Counted from the first letter of the stretch, positions 1-7,696 are shown. The stretch is 64,000 bases of DNA from Acidovorax defluvii (GCA_003268905.1 QLTU01000001.1:1-64000); one strand, 5' to 3'. Numbers and translations are program-made. Notes: a model not told the origin generated them from the sequence alone.

Positions 1-90
1 GTCGTCAAGCTGGGGTTTCCCGTGCTGGCTTCTGGGTCTAACTGTGCAGTCAAGCCGACCCGCCTTCGGCGGGCGGCTTACTTTCGTTCG
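1..90 (+). mobile_element. 3' end of a repeated CR1-type cassette (subfamily i)
   Basis: The first 36 bases plus the attC match the 3' parts of the cassettes at 2602-2921 and 7371-7690. The rest lies left of the window. Confidence 0.85.
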
Positions 91-96
91 TTAGGA
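37..96 (+). repeat. attC site 1
   Basis: Starts TCTAAC, has an internal CCCGCC/GGCGGG stem and AAGCCG/CGGCTT arms, and ends at GTTAG (90-94). It is of the type shared with attC 9, 21 and 22. Confidence 0.9.
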
Positions 97-100
97 AAAC

Positions 101-553
101 ATGAGTCTGTCGCGTCTTATAGAAGAGGCATACGAAACCTTTTCATCATTCCATCGACCCGAACATTTCACTAATAGAGGTTGTTGCCCGGAATGCGAAG
201 AACTCAGCAAGAAAATTGAACCATGCCCACTACGAAATTTAGAGACTAAACATTTGGGGCACCCGCTTTATGGGAGTCTTTGTCTGCTTACAACAGAAGC
301 ACTTTCCTATCTATTTCCGCGTCTTCTTGAAATTACACTGACGGGTTCTCTCGATAAAAATGGAGATCCAATTCTGGAACAATATTTAGGCGTGTTATGT
401 ATAAATACAGAATTAAAATCTAATTTCCAAGACCCTCAGCGGGGCATCGTCATTAAATCTCTCGATTATATTTCCAAGAACATGTCTTCCGTAGTGGAGG
501 CATGGTGTTATGAACGAGACCTAGAGGAAGCCTGCGCGATATGGAATACTTAA
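101..553 (+). CDS. Integron cassette hypothetical protein (150 aa)
   Basis: The protein has no family I recognise. The ATG lies 6 bases after the GTTAG core, with no obvious Shine-Dalgarno sequence, as is common in cassettes. It is soluble-looking, with no signal peptide or membrane segment. Four cysteines cluster near residues 28-42 (CCPEC, then PCP), which could bind a metal. Base composition is clearly AT-richer than the chromosomal genes further right, which fits acquisition as a cassette. The gene is the only content of the cassette at 91-614. Function is unknown; the clean fit between start, stop and attC makes it a real gene rather than a chance frame. Confidence 0.75.
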   Translation: MSLSRLIEEAYETFSSFHRPEHFTNRGCCPECEELSKKIEPCPLRNLETKHLGHPLYGSLCLLTTEALSYLFPRLLEITLTGSLDKNGDPILEQYLGVLCINTELKSNFQDPQRGIVIKSLDYISKNMSSVVEAWCYERDLEEACAIWNT

Positions 554-561
554 CAGCGCAC

Positions 562-620
562 CCTAACCATTCAGTCAAGCGGACTGGCCAAAGGCCAGCC
601 GCTTACCTTTATCGTTAGTC
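562..620 (+). repeat. attC site 2
   Basis: CCTAAC at 562, stem with loop GGCCAAAGGCC, core GTTAGTC at 614-620. Confidence 0.88.
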
Positions 621-933
621 CCTTCACATTCCGCGTCATGCAGGCCGCCATTAACTCCAGCGCTTTGCCTTTCTCCAAGGTTTCTCCTTGGGGGTTTTGG
701 CGCTCTGCGGGGCTTCGCCTGCGTTCGCTTCGGCAGGTTCAAGCCTTTTTGGCCTCCAGCGCTTGCCAGCCAAGCGCCACCAGCTATCATTCTTGCAGTG
801 CTGCGCCGCTTCCGTGGCTCAGCGCTTTTGCGTGGGTTGTGCCCGTCTTCAAGTCAGGGCGCCCCTTTTTGGCCTTCGGGTCTAACTCTGCGCTCAAGCG
901 GACTGGCTTTCAGCCAGCCGCTTACCTTGGCCG
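615..933 (+). mobile_element. Repeated CR1-type cassette, subfamily ii (319 bp)
   Basis: One of twelve full copies of the repeated cassette. It contains the CR1 palindrome core near 760-800. An open frame of about 99 codons from ATG at 638 runs into the attC, but frame integrity is not kept in all copies, so I do not call a gene. Confidence 0.85.
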
Positions 934-939
934 TTAGTC
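881..939 (+). repeat. attC site 3
   Basis: TCTAAC at 881, stem GGCTTTCAGCC, core GTTAGTC at 933-939. It is identical to attC 13. Confidence 0.92.
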
Positions 940-948
940 TGCGAAAAC

Positions 949-1149
949 GTGATTACCGAATCCTTCGTTTTGCTTGTTCAAGAGTTGGTTAGCTCTATTG
1001 CCTTCAAGATTGCTGTCCGACTCAAAGTTGGACAGCACGAACGATGGAAACGTATGGCGCTTGAATTTTTCGTCTTTGCGCTTCTTGTCATACCGTTATT
1101 CTTTATCTTTGGCTGGCTATTTCTTCAGGCTGTTTCATGGCTTCTTTAG
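949..1149 (+). CDS. Small membrane protein cassette, copy 1 (66 aa)
   Basis: GTG start 12 bases after the core site. The C-terminal half (about residues 38-63) is one strongly hydrophobic membrane segment. The N-terminal half is a short amphipathic region with several basic residues. No family is recognised. An identical copy with its flanking attC sites occurs at 5051-5251, so the cassette has been duplicated inside the array. Codon use is AT-richer than the surrounding chromosome. A single-pass small membrane protein is the most that can be said. Confidence 0.65.
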   Translation: MITESFVLLVQELVSSIAFKIAVRLKVGQHERWKRMALEFFVFALLVIPLFFIFGWLFLQAVSWLL

Positions 1150-1156
1150 CAATCGT

Positions 1157-1216
1157 GCCTAACTCTGCACTCAAGCCGACCCGCCTACGGCGGGCGGCTT
1201 ACCTTGGCCGTTAGTC
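1157..1216 (+). repeat. attC site 4
   Basis: GCCTAAC at 1157, CCCGCC/GGCGGG stem, core GTTAGTC at 1210-1216. It is identical to attC 14. Confidence 0.92.
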
Positions 1217-1476
1217 CCTTCATATTCCCCCTTTATGCAGGCCGCATTTATTCCAGCGCTTCGCATCTCTCAAAGGCTTTCCAAGCCTTTTTGGCCTCCA
1301 GCGCTTGCCAGCCAAGCGCCACCAGCTATCATTCTTGCAGTGCTGCGCCGCTTCCGTGGCTCAGCGCTTTTGCGTGGGTTGTGCCCGTCTTCAAGTCAGG
1401 GCGCTCCCTTTTTGGCCTTCGGGTCTAACTCTGCGCTCAAGCGGACTGGCTTTCAGCCAGCCGCTTACCTTGGCCG
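1211..1476 (+). mobile_element. Repeated CR1-type cassette, deleted copy (266 bp)
   Basis: Belongs to subfamily ii but lacks about 53 bp of the left half, between the conserved TTTCTCC stretch and the AAGCCTTTTTGG stretch, and has a base missing near the ATGCAGG start-like codon. Both changes break the frame that is open in other copies. Confidence 0.85.
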
Positions 1477-1482
1477 TTAGGC
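1424..1482 (+). repeat. attC site 5
   Basis: TCTAAC at 1424, GGCTTTCAGCC stem, core GTTAGGC at 1476-1482. Confidence 0.92.
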
Positions 1483-1488
1483 CATCTC

Positions 1489-1905
1489 ATGCGCGGTCTC
1501 ACGCTATTTCGGTCAACGCTGCTATTGCCCCTTGCGGCACCGGGCATCGCTCTTTTGTTGCAGTTGGAAGCAGCTGGGTTTCTCGGAGTCGCGACCTTCG
1601 TTGTTGCCGCGCCATATGCAATTTTTGTGTGCTGGGCGTGGCAGCGCATGGGACGGTTTACCAGCTTCAGAGAGGCCTACACCTTTCTTGCGACGGCACC
1701 GGTTATTTTCGCTGTTCCGATCTGCCTGCTTTGGTTGCTTGGCTCACTTGCCATAGCCATACCATTTTCAACAGCCTTGAAGTCAACTAGCCAGCTACTT
1801 GCAGTCTTGGTAGGTGCGGCGTATCTATACAGTGCCACTGCGGCCCTTTTGGCTGCACTGGCACAAGCCATTGGAATGGTCAGTGAATACAAATGTAATG
1901 AGTAG
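1489..1905 (+). CDS. Multi-pass membrane protein cassette (138 aa)
   Basis: ATG 8 bases after the core. Four hydrophobic segments can be read (about residues 9-27, 33-50, 64-92 and 98-127), separated by short charged loops, so the protein is an inner-membrane protein. It has no signal-peptide cleavage site and no recognised family. It fills the cassette 1477-1965, with its stop just before attC 6. It is AT-richer than the chromosomal background. Function unknown. Confidence 0.7.
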   Translation: MRGLTLFRSTLLLPLAAPGIALLLQLEAAGFLGVATFVVAAPYAIFVCWAWQRMGRFTSFREAYTFLATAPVIFAVPICLLWLLGSLAIAIPFSTALKSTSQLLAVLVGAAYLYSATAALLAALAQAIGMVSEYKCNE

Positions 1906-1911
1906 GCAAGG

Positions 1912-1971
1912 GCCTAACCCGTCGGCCCAGTCGCGACAGCCTTCGGCTGCCGCTGGCCTCCAACGTTAGTC
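1912..1971 (+). repeat. attC site 6
   Basis: GCCTAAC at 1912, stem around GCCTTCGGC, core GTTAGTC at 1965-1971. The stem sequence is unlike the other attC sites. Confidence 0.85.
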
Positions 1972-2283
1972 CCTTCATATTCCGCTTTATGCAGGCCAGC
2001 ATTTATTCCAGCGCTTCGCCAATCTCAAAGGTTTCTCCTTTGGGGTTTTGGCGCTGCGCCGGGCTTCGCCTGTCTGCACTGCGCAGGTTTCAAGCCTTTT
2101 TGGCCTCCAGCGCTTGTGCGGTAAGCGCCACCAGCTATCATTCTTGCAGCGTTGCGTCGCTTCCGTGGCGCAGCGCTTTTTCATGGGCCGCGCACGTCTT
2201 CAAGTCAGGGCGCCCCCTTTTGGCCTTCGGGTCTAACTGTTCGTCGCAGCCGACCGCCTACGGCGGCGGCTGAACTCAGGGCG
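1966..2283 (+). mobile_element. Repeated CR1-type cassette, subfamily iii (318 bp)
   Basis: Near-identical to the next cassette (2284-2601) and to 5632-5949. All three share the attC type with CGACCGCC/GGCGG arms. A 94-codon frame opens at ATG 1989. Confidence 0.85.
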
Positions 2284-2289
2284 TTAGTC
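2232..2289 (+). repeat. attC site 7
   Basis: TCTAAC at 2232, CCGCCTACGGCGG stem, core GTTAGTC at 2283-2289. Confidence 0.92.
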
Positions 2290-2601
2290 CCTTCATATTC
2301 CGCTTTATGCAGGCCAGCATTTATTCCAGCGCTTCGCCAATCTCAAAGGTTTCTCCTTTGGGGTTTTGGCGCTGCGCCGGGCTTCGCCTGTCTGCACTGC
2401 GCAGGTTTCAAGCCTTTTTTGCCTCCAGCGCTTTTGCAGTAAGCGCCACCAGCTATCATTCTTGCAGCGTTGCGTCGCTTCCGTGGCGCAGCGCTTTTTC
2501 ATGGGCCGCGCCCGTCTTCAAGTCAGGGCGCCCCCTTTTGGCCTTCGGGTCTAACCATTCGTCGCAGCCGACCGCCTACGGCGGCGGCTGAACTCAGGGC
2601 G
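2284..2601 (+). mobile_element. Repeated CR1-type cassette, subfamily iii (318 bp)
   Basis: Tandem neighbour of the cassette at 1966-2283, with only a handful of differences. CR1 core near 2427-2470. A 94-codon frame opens at ATG 2307. Confidence 0.85.
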
Positions 2602-2607
2602 TTAGCC
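2550..2607 (+). repeat. attC site 8
   Basis: TCTAAC at 2550, CCGCCTACGGCGG stem, core GTTAGCC at 2601-2607. Confidence 0.92.
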
Positions 2608-2921
2608 GCTTAGAAACCCGCTTTATTCAGGCCCATGTTTTATTCACCGGCATTCACCTTCTCAAGCATTTATTCGCTGGGTTTTTACCGTGTGCCGGGC
2701 TTCGCCTTGGGGTGCTGCGCCAGTTTCAAGCGTTTTTGGCCTCTAGCCCTTGTGCAGCAAGAGCTACCAGCTATCATTTTGCAAGCATTGCGCCGCCTCC
2801 GTGGCGCCGTGCTTTTTCGCAGTTTGCGCCCGTCGTCAAGCTGGGGTTTCCCGTGCTGGCTTCTGGGTCTAACTGTGCAGTCAAGCCGACCCGCCTTCGG
2901 CGGGCGGCTTACTTTCGTTCG
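2602..2921 (+). mobile_element. Repeated CR1-type cassette, subfamily i (320 bp)
   Basis: Divergent subfamily, nearly identical to 7371-7690. The ATGCAGG start-like codon of the other copies is ATTCAGG here. CR1 core near 2740-2785. Confidence 0.85.
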
Positions 2922-2927
2922 TTAGGT
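2868..2927 (+). repeat. attC site 9
   Basis: TCTAAC at 2868, CCCGCCTTCGGCGGG stem, core GTTAGGT at 2921-2927. Confidence 0.92.
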
Positions 2928-2930
2928 GGC

Positions 2931-3224
2931 ATGAAAACCCTCCTCTTTCTCGCTGCGGCACTGGCCTCTTTCGGTGGTCTTGCGCAGAACTTGCCTGGCG
3001 AAGTCGCGCGCTTCATCGAAGAGCGCAAGAAGTGTGAGCACTTTCTCGGTGAGCCGGTCGAGGGGCGCACTGCCGAACAGCGAGAGCGCCGCGATTTTGT
3101 CGCCGATAGCATCGACCTCTATTGCTCGGGGACCGATAAGCGCCTCGCGGCCTTGAAGCGGCGGTACGCTGGTAACGCACGTGTCATGGCTTTATTGCGC
3201 CCTTTGGAGGCGAAACTGGAATGA
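2931..3224 (+). CDS. Small secreted/periplasmic cassette protein (97 aa)
   Basis: ATG 5 bases after the GTTAG core. Residues 1-18 form a short signal peptide (MKT, hydrophobic core, cleavage near GLAQ). The mature part is charged, carries two cysteines (in KKCEHF and DLYCSG) that could form one disulfide, and has a C-terminal helix rich in Arg and Lys. Similar small exported proteins with a CEHF...C-GTDKRL pattern occur in proteobacterial cassettes as far as I recall, but I know no function. The unusually long attC 10 follows it. Confidence 0.72.
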   Translation: MKTLLFLAAALASFGGLAQNLPGEVARFIEERKKCEHFLGEPVEGRTAEQRERRDFVADSIDLYCSGTDKRLAALKRRYAGNARVMALLRPLEAKLE

Positions 3225-3234
3225 GGCACAGGCC

Positions 3235-3348
3235 ACCTAACAGGTCGTTCGACGCGGACACGCAACGGCATTGCGCCGCAAGGCGTGCTGGTAAGCGTAC
3301 GCCTCGCGGCGCAATGCCATTGCGTGCCGGTCAACTCCGACGTTAGAC
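3235..3348 (+). repeat. attC site 10 (long, about 114 bp)
   Basis: ACCTAAC at 3235 and GTTAGAC at 3342-3348. Arms such as CGCAACGGCATTGCGCCGC and its complement near 3302-3330 make a long stem. This is much longer than the 58-60 bp sites around it and belongs to the cassette upstream of aadA. Confidence 0.85.
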
Positions 3349-3351
3349 ATC

Positions 3352-4197
3352 ATGAGTAACGCAGTACCCGCCGAGATTTCGGTACAGCTATCACTGGCTC
3401 TCAACGCCATCGAGCGTCATCTGGAATCAACGTTGCTGGCCGTGCATTTGTACGGCTCTGCACTGGACGGTGGCCTGAAGCCATACAGTGATATTGATTT
3501 GCTGGTTACTGTGGCTGCACAGCTCGATGAGACTGTCCGACAAGCCCTGGTCGTAGATCTCTTGGAAATTTCTGCCTCCCCTGGCCAAAGTGAGGCTCTC
3601 CGCGCCTTGGAAGTTACCATCGTCGTGCATGGTGATGTTGTCCCTTGGCGTTATCCGGCCAGACGGGAACTGCAATTCGGGGAGTGGCAGCGTAAGGACA
3701 TTCTTGCGGGCATCTTCGAGCCCGCCACAACCGATGTTGATCTGGCTATTCTGCTAACTAAAGTAAGGCAGCATAGCCTTGCATTGGCAGGTTCGGCCGC
3801 AGAGGATTTCTTTAACCCAGTTCCGGAAGGCGATCTATTCAAGGCATTGAGCGACACTCTGAAACTATGGAATTCGCAGCCGGATTGGGAAGGCGATGAG
3901 CGGAATGTAGTGCTTACCTTGTCTCGCATTTGGTACAGCGCAGCAACCGGCAAGATCGCACCGAAGGATATCGTTGCCAACTGGGCAATTGAGCGTCTGC
4001 CAGATCAACATAAGCCCGTACTGCTTGAAGCCCGGCAGGCTTATCTTGGACAAGGAGAAGATTGCTTGGCCTCACGCGCGGATCAGTTGGCGGCGTTCGT
4101 TCACTTCGTGAAACATGAAGCCACTAAATTGCTTGGTGCCATGCCAGTGATGTCTAACAATTCATTCAAGCCGAACCCGCTTCGCGGGTCGGCTTAA
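3352..4197 (+). CDS. aadA: Aminoglycoside (streptomycin/spectinomycin) O-nucleotidyltransferase AadA, ANT(3'')-I
   Basis: The enzyme transfers AMP from ATP to streptomycin and spectinomycin in the cytoplasm, giving resistance. The nucleotidyltransferase signature is clear at residues 34-52: YGSALDGG, then SDIDLLV with the two metal-binding aspartates. Further AadA hallmarks are VPWRYPA, FGEWQR, DILAGIFEPA, DERNVVLTLSRIW and ASRADQL. The sequence resembles the AadA6/A10/A11 branch more than AadA1; the exact allele cannot be assigned without a search. The reading frame continues through the attC and ends in its right half (tail NNSFKPNPLRGSA), giving 281 aa. There is no ribosome-binding site by the ATG, as usual for aadA cassettes. 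The cassette spans 3343-4205 and is intact. Confidence 0.96.
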   Translation: MSNAVPAEISVQLSLALNAIERHLESTLLAVHLYGSALDGGLKPYSDIDLLVTVAAQLDETVRQALVVDLLEISASPGQSEALRALEVTIVVHGDVVPWRYPARRELQFGEWQRKDILAGIFEPATTDVDLAILLTKVRQHSLALAGSAAEDFFNPVPEGDLFKALSDTLKLWNSQPDWEGDERNVVLTLSRIWYSAATGKIAPKDIVANWAIERLPDQHKPVLLEARQAYLGQGEDCLASRADQLAAFVHFVKHEATKLLGAMPVMSNNSFKPNPLRGSA

Positions 4198-4211
4198 TTC
4201 AGGTGTTAGAT
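4152..4211 (+). repeat. attC site 11 (aadA cassette)
   Basis: TCTAAC at 4153, CCCGCTTCGCGGG stem, core GTTAGAT at 4205-4211. It overlaps the 3' end of aadA and is of the compact type found in mobile resistance cassettes. Confidence 0.93.
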
Positions 4212-4319
4212 GCCAGATTTGGCGTTGCGTATGCTCACAGAAAATCGATAGCCGCAAGACTGTTTTTGGCAACTCATAGCCACTACAATTTCTCCTTCAT
4301 ACCGTAGAGGAGATTGCGC

Positions 4320-4652
4320 GTGAAGAACTGGATATTTCTGGCTGTTGCAATCTTTGGCGAGGTCATCGCAACTTCCGCACTGAAGTCTAGCCATGGATTC
4401 ACTAGGTTAGTTCCTTCCGTTGTAGTTGTGGCTGGCTACGGGCTTGCGTTCTATTTCTTGTCTCTCGCGCTCAAGTCCATTCCGGTCGGTATTGCTTACG
4501 CTGTATGGGCTGGGCTTGGCATCGTGCTTGTGGCAGCTATTGCTTGGATTTTCCATGGCCAAAAACTAGACTTCTGGGCGTTCATTGGCATGGGACTTAT
4601 CGTCAGTGGCGTCGCCGTTCTAAACCTGCTATCCAAGGTCAGCGCACATTGA
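4320..4652 (+). CDS. qacF: Small multidrug resistance (SMR) exporter, QacF/QacE-like
   Basis: A 110-aa inner-membrane protein that exports quaternary ammonium compounds and other lipophilic cations by proton antiport, as a dimer. Four membrane helices are visible. The conserved membrane glutamate is Glu13 ([12 protein letters not shown]). [25 protein letters not shown] and WIFHGQKLD follow, as in QacE, QacF and QacH. It looks closest to QacF/QacL; the allele is not certain. The start is GTG at 4320, 7-9 bases after the AGAGGAG ribosome-binding site. Unlike most cassettes the gene has a 114-bp leader (4206-4319) that could hold its own promoter (a TACAAT box near 4283-4288). The cassette spans 4206-4716. 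Confidence 0.93.
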   Translation: MKNWIFLAVAIFGEVIATSALKSSHGFTRLVPSVVVVAGYGLAFYFLSLALKSIPVGIAYAVWAGLGIVLVAAIAWIFHGQKLDFWAFIGMGLIVSGVAVLNLLSKVSAH

Positions 4653-4662
4653 CCGGGTTGGC

Positions 4663-4722
4663 ATCTAACAATTCATTCAAGCCGACGCCGCTTCGCGGCG
4701 CGGCTTAATTCAGGCGTTAGTC
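4663..4722 (+). repeat. attC site 12 (qac cassette)
   Basis: ATCTAAC at 4663, GCCGCTTCGCGGC stem, core GTTAGTC at 4716-4722. Confidence 0.93.
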
Positions 4723-5035
4723 CCTTCATATTCCGCTTTATGCAGGACCGCATTTATTCCAGCGCTTCGCCTTTCTCAAAGGTTTCTCTTTGGTGGTTTT
4801 GGCGCTCTGCTGGGCTTCGCCTGCGTTTGCTTGGTCGGTTTCAAGCCTTTTGGGCCTCTGGCGCTTGTGCAGCAAGCGCCACCAGCTATCATTCTTGCAG
4901 CGCTGCTCCGCTTCGGTGGCCCAGCGCTTTTTCATGGGCTGCGCACGTCTTCAAGGCTGGGCGCACCCTTTTGGCCTTCGGGTCTAACTCTGCGCTCAAG
5001 CGGACTGGCTTTCAGCCAGCCGCTTACCTTGGCCG
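4717..5035 (+). mobile_element. Repeated CR1-type cassette, subfamily ii (319 bp)
   Basis: Follows the qac cassette directly. A 99-codon frame opens at ATG 4740. CR1 core near 4853-4900. Confidence 0.85.
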
Positions 5036-5041
5036 TTAGTC
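4983..5041 (+). repeat. attC site 13
   Basis: Identical to attC 3; core GTTAGTC at 5035-5041. Confidence 0.92.
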
Positions 5042-5050
5042 TGCGAAAAC

Positions 5051-5251
5051 GTGATTACCGAATCCTTCGTTTTGCTTGTTCAAGAGTTGGTTAGCTCTAT
5101 TGCCTTCAAGATTGCTGTCCGACTCAAAGTTGGACAGCACGAACGATGGAAACGTATGGCGCTTGAATTTTTCGTCTTTGCGCTTCTTGTCATACCGTTA
5201 TTCTTTATCTTTGGCTGGCTATTTCTTCAGGCTGTTTCATGGCTTCTTTAG
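5051..5251 (+). CDS. Small membrane protein cassette, copy 2 (66 aa)
   Basis: By eye identical to the protein encoded at 949-1149, with the same GTG start and one C-terminal membrane segment. Identity extends across both flanking attC sites (881-1216 against 4983-5318). This points to a recent duplication or a second capture of the same circular cassette. No function is recognised. Confidence 0.65.
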   Translation: MITESFVLLVQELVSSIAFKIAVRLKVGQHERWKRMALEFFVFALLVIPLFFIFGWLFLQAVSWLL

Positions 5252-5258
5252 CAATCGT

Positions 5259-5318
5259 GCCTAACTCTGCACTCAAGCCGACCCGCCTACGGCGGGCGGC
5301 TTACCTTGGCCGTTAGTC
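5259..5318 (+). repeat. attC site 14
   Basis: Identical to attC 4; core GTTAGTC at 5312-5318. Confidence 0.92.
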
Positions 5319-5631
5319 CTCTCATATTTCTCTTTATGCAAGCCTACATTCATTCCAGCGCTTCGCCTTTATCCAAGGTTTCTCCTTTGGGTTTTTGGCG
5401 CTTTGCCGGGCTTCGCCTGCGTTCGCTTGGTCGGTTTCAGGCCTTTTGGGCCTCTGGCGCTTGTGTAGCAAGCGCTGCTAGCTATCATTCTTGCAGCGCT
5501 GCGCCGCTTCCGTGGCCCAGCGCTTTTTCATGGGCCGCGCACGTCTTCAAGGCTGGGCGCCCCTTTTTGGCCTTCGGGTCTAACTCTGCGCTCAAGCGGA
5601 CTGGCTTTCAGCCAGCCGCTTACCTTGGCCG
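5313..5631 (+). mobile_element. Repeated CR1-type cassette, subfamily ii (319 bp)
   Basis: Almost identical to the cassettes at 6230-6548 and 6549-6867. A 109-codon frame that includes 5' bases of the preceding attC end runs through it. Confidence 0.85.
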
Positions 5632-5637
5632 TTAGTC
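5579..5637 (+). repeat. attC site 15
   Basis: TCTAAC at 5579, GGCTTTCAGCC stem, core GTTAGTC at 5631-5637. Confidence 0.92.
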
Positions 5638-5949
5638 CCTTCATATTCCGCTTTATGCAGGCCAGCATTTATTCCAGCGCTCCGCCAATCTCAAAGGTTT
5701 CTCCTTTGGGGTTTTGGCGCTGCGCCGGGCTTCGCCTGTCTGCACTGCGCAAGTTTCAAGCCTTTTTGGCCTCCAGCGCTTGTGCAGTAAGCGCCACCAG
5801 CTATCATTCTTGCAGCGCTGCGCCGCTTCCGTGGCCCAGCGCTTTTTCATGGGCCGCGCACGTCTTCAAGGCTGGGCGCCCCCTTTTGGCCTTCGGGTCT
5901 AACCATTCGTCGCAGCCGACCGCCTACGGCGGCGGCTGAACTCAGGGCG
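5632..5949 (+). mobile_element. Repeated CR1-type cassette, subfamily iii (318 bp)
   Basis: Close to the pair at 1966-2601, although separated from them by about 3 kb of other cassettes. Confidence 0.85.
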
Positions 5950-5955
5950 TTAGCC
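5898..5955 (+). repeat. attC site 16
   Basis: TCTAAC at 5898, CCGCCTACGGCGG stem, core GTTAGCC at 5949-5955. Confidence 0.92.
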
Positions 5956-6229
5956 TTTCGCGCATTCGCTTGCCCACTTCACGGCCCATGGTTGCTTTAC
6001 CCGCTGTCATTCATTCGCAGGTTTTGCCGTTGGTGTTCGGTCGCTCTGCGGGGCTGCGCCTGTTGGCAGGGTCAGTTTTCAAAGCTTTTTTGGCCGTCAC
6101 CGTGCGTCCACATTCGGCTTCTAGCTCTGCTTTTCATAGCACCCACCGTTTGGCTGGTGTCGTTTTCCACCCTGCCGCTAACCCGGCAGTCAAGCTGACC
6201 CGCCAAAGGCGGGCAGCTTACTTTGTCCG
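5950..6229 (+). mobile_element. Divergent cassette without a convincing gene (280 bp)
   Basis: It keeps parts of the repeated-cassette plan (GCTCTGCGGGGCT, TTTTCAAAGC, TTTTTTGGCC and a TTCTAGC piece) but the rest has drifted and the palindrome core is not complete. An 87-codon frame opens at 5970 and runs into the attC. I would treat it as an old relative of the CR1 cassettes. Confidence 0.6.
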
Positions 6230-6235
6230 TTAGAC
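6176..6235 (+). repeat. attC site 17
   Basis: CGCTAAC at 6176, CCCGCCAAAGGCGGG stem, core GTTAGAC at 6229-6235. Confidence 0.9.
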
Positions 6236-6548
6236 CTCTCATATTTCTCTTTATGCAGGCCTACATTCATTCCAGCGCTTCGCCTTTATCCAAGGTTTCT
6301 CCTTTGGGTTTTTGGCGCTTTGCCGGGCTTCGCCTGCGTTCGCTTGGTCGGCTTCAGGCCTTTTGGGCCTCTGGCGCTTGTGTAGCAAGCGCTGCTAGCT
6401 ATCATTCTTGCAGCGCTGCGCCGCTTCCGTGGCCCAGCGCTTTTTCATGGGCCGCGCACGTCTTCAAGGCTGGGCGCCCCCTTTTGGCCTTCGGGTCTAA
6501 CTCTGCGCTCAAGCGGACTGGCTTTCAGCCAGCCGCTTACCTTGGCCG
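6230..6548 (+). mobile_element. Repeated CR1-type cassette, subfamily ii (319 bp)
   Basis: First of a tandem pair that differ at very few positions; CR1 core near 6366-6412. Confidence 0.87.
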
Positions 6549-6554
6549 TTAGTC
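6496..6554 (+). repeat. attC site 18
   Basis: TCTAAC at 6496, GGCTTTCAGCC stem, core GTTAGTC at 6548-6554. Confidence 0.92.
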
Positions 6555-6867
6555 CTCTCATATTCCTCTTTATGCAGGCCTACATTCATTCCAGCGCTTC
6601 GCCTTTATCCAAGGTTTCTCCTTTGGGTTTTTGGCGCTTTGCCGGGCTTCGCCTGCGTTCGCTTGGTCGGCTTCAGGCCTTTTGGGCCTCTGGCGCTTGT
6701 GTAGCAAGCGCTGCTAGCTATCATTCTTGCAGCGCTGCGCCGCTTCCGTGGCCCAGCGCTTTTTCATGGGCCGCGCACGTCTTCAAGGCTGGGCGCACCC
6801 TTTTGGCCTTCGGGTCTAACTCTGCGCTCAAGCGGACTGGCTTTCAGCCAGCCGCTTACCTTGGCCG
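6549..6867 (+). mobile_element. Repeated CR1-type cassette, subfamily ii (319 bp)
   Basis: Second of the tandem pair; CR1 core near 6685-6731. Confidence 0.87.
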
Positions 6868-6873
6868 TTAGGC
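6815..6873 (+). repeat. attC site 19
   Basis: TCTAAC at 6815, GGCTTTCAGCC stem, core GTTAGGC at 6867-6873. Confidence 0.92.
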
Positions 6874-6878
6874 ATATC

Positions 6879-7304
6879 ATGTCGCGTGCTCGTCTTGTTC
6901 CCATTGGCCTGCTGGTTCTTACGGTCCTCCCTGTATCCGTTCTGTTGGTACCGTTAGTTCTGTTTGGGCTACCTTTCTGGATAGCAGGGATAGCGGATGT
7001 CATTGCGGGAAATTACGGCTTCAGTGAATTAACTGACTCGGCTCGCCCAGACGTAGCTCTAATGTTTATTTCTGCGCCATTAGGCCTAGTATCATTGATC
7101 TACCTTTGGATATTCTTGGTATTGGATATCAAGGGTAAGTCCCCACGAAATCGACGCAACTACACAATCGCACTCTCCCTAGGAATTCTCGCTGGAGTTC
7201 AGTTGCTTTTCGTGCAGTTTGGGATCTTATTCTTCCTAGCTCCCGCCACACTTTATGCGCTTTATAAGCTTCAGAAATCAAATCAGCATGATCCAGCTGC
7301 CTAA
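6879..7304 (+). CDS. Multi-pass membrane protein cassette (141 aa)
   Basis: I choose the ATG at 6879, 7 bases after the core GTTAG; a TTG further upstream would start inside the attC. Hydrophobic segments near residues 7-47 (probably two helices), 64-86 and 102-130 suggest four membrane passes. A charged cytoplasmic loop ([12 protein letters not shown]) lies between the last two groups. No family is recognised. The stop codon is formed inside the first box of attC 20. AT-rich relative to the chromosome. Confidence 0.7.
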   Translation: MSRARLVPIGLLVLTVLPVSVLLVPLVLFGLPFWIAGIADVIAGNYGFSELTDSARPDVALMFISAPLGLVSLIYLWIFLVLDIKGKSPRNRRNYTIALSLGILAGVQLLFVQFGILFFLAPATLYALYKLQKSNQHDPAA

Positions 7305-7376
7305 CACTGCGCTCCAGCCGACCGGCTACAGCGGGCTTTGCCCGCTTCCACCGCCGGCTGAGCTTCGACGTTAGCC
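7299..7376 (+). repeat. attC site 20 (78 bp)
   Basis: GCCTAAC at 7299, stem GCGGGCTTTGCCCGC, core GTTAGCC at 7370-7376. Confidence 0.88.
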
Positions 7377-7690
7377 GCTTAGAAACCCGCTTTATTCAGG
7401 CCCATGTTTTATTCACCGGCATTCACCTTCTCAAGCATTTATCCGCTGGGTTTTTGCCGTGTGCCGGGCTTCGCCTTGGGGTGCTGCGCCAGTTTCAAGC
7501 GTTTTTGGCCTCTAGCCCTTGTGCAGCAAGCGCTACCAGCTATCATTTTGCAAGCATTGCGCCGCCTCCGTGGCGCCGTGCTTTTTCGCAGTTTGCGCCC
7601 GTCGTCAAGCTGGGGTTTCCCGTGCTGGCTTCTGGGTCTAACTGTGCAGTCAAGCCGACCCGCCTTCGGCGGGCGGCTTACTTTCGTTCG
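7371..7690 (+). mobile_element. Repeated CR1-type cassette, subfamily i (320 bp)
   Basis: Nearly identical to 2602-2921, including the ATTCAGG change; CR1 core near 7508-7555. Confidence 0.85.
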
Positions 7691-7696
7691 TTAGTC
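7637..7696 (+). repeat. attC site 21
   Basis: TCTAAC at 7637, CCCGCCTTCGGCGGG stem, core GTTAGTC at 7690-7696. Confidence 0.92.

Noticed and set aside
638-937. 99-codon frames in the repeated cassettes as real genes
   Set aside because: The frame is broken in two copies, the start codon is lost in the subfamily at 2602 and 7371, other frames are equally open, and no Shine-Dalgarno or domain is seen. Kept as a finding, not as CDS.
1305-1790. 161-codon frame spanning a repeated cassette and the next membrane-protein cassette
   Set aside because: It crosses an attC and lies out of frame with the well-formed gene at 1489-1905.
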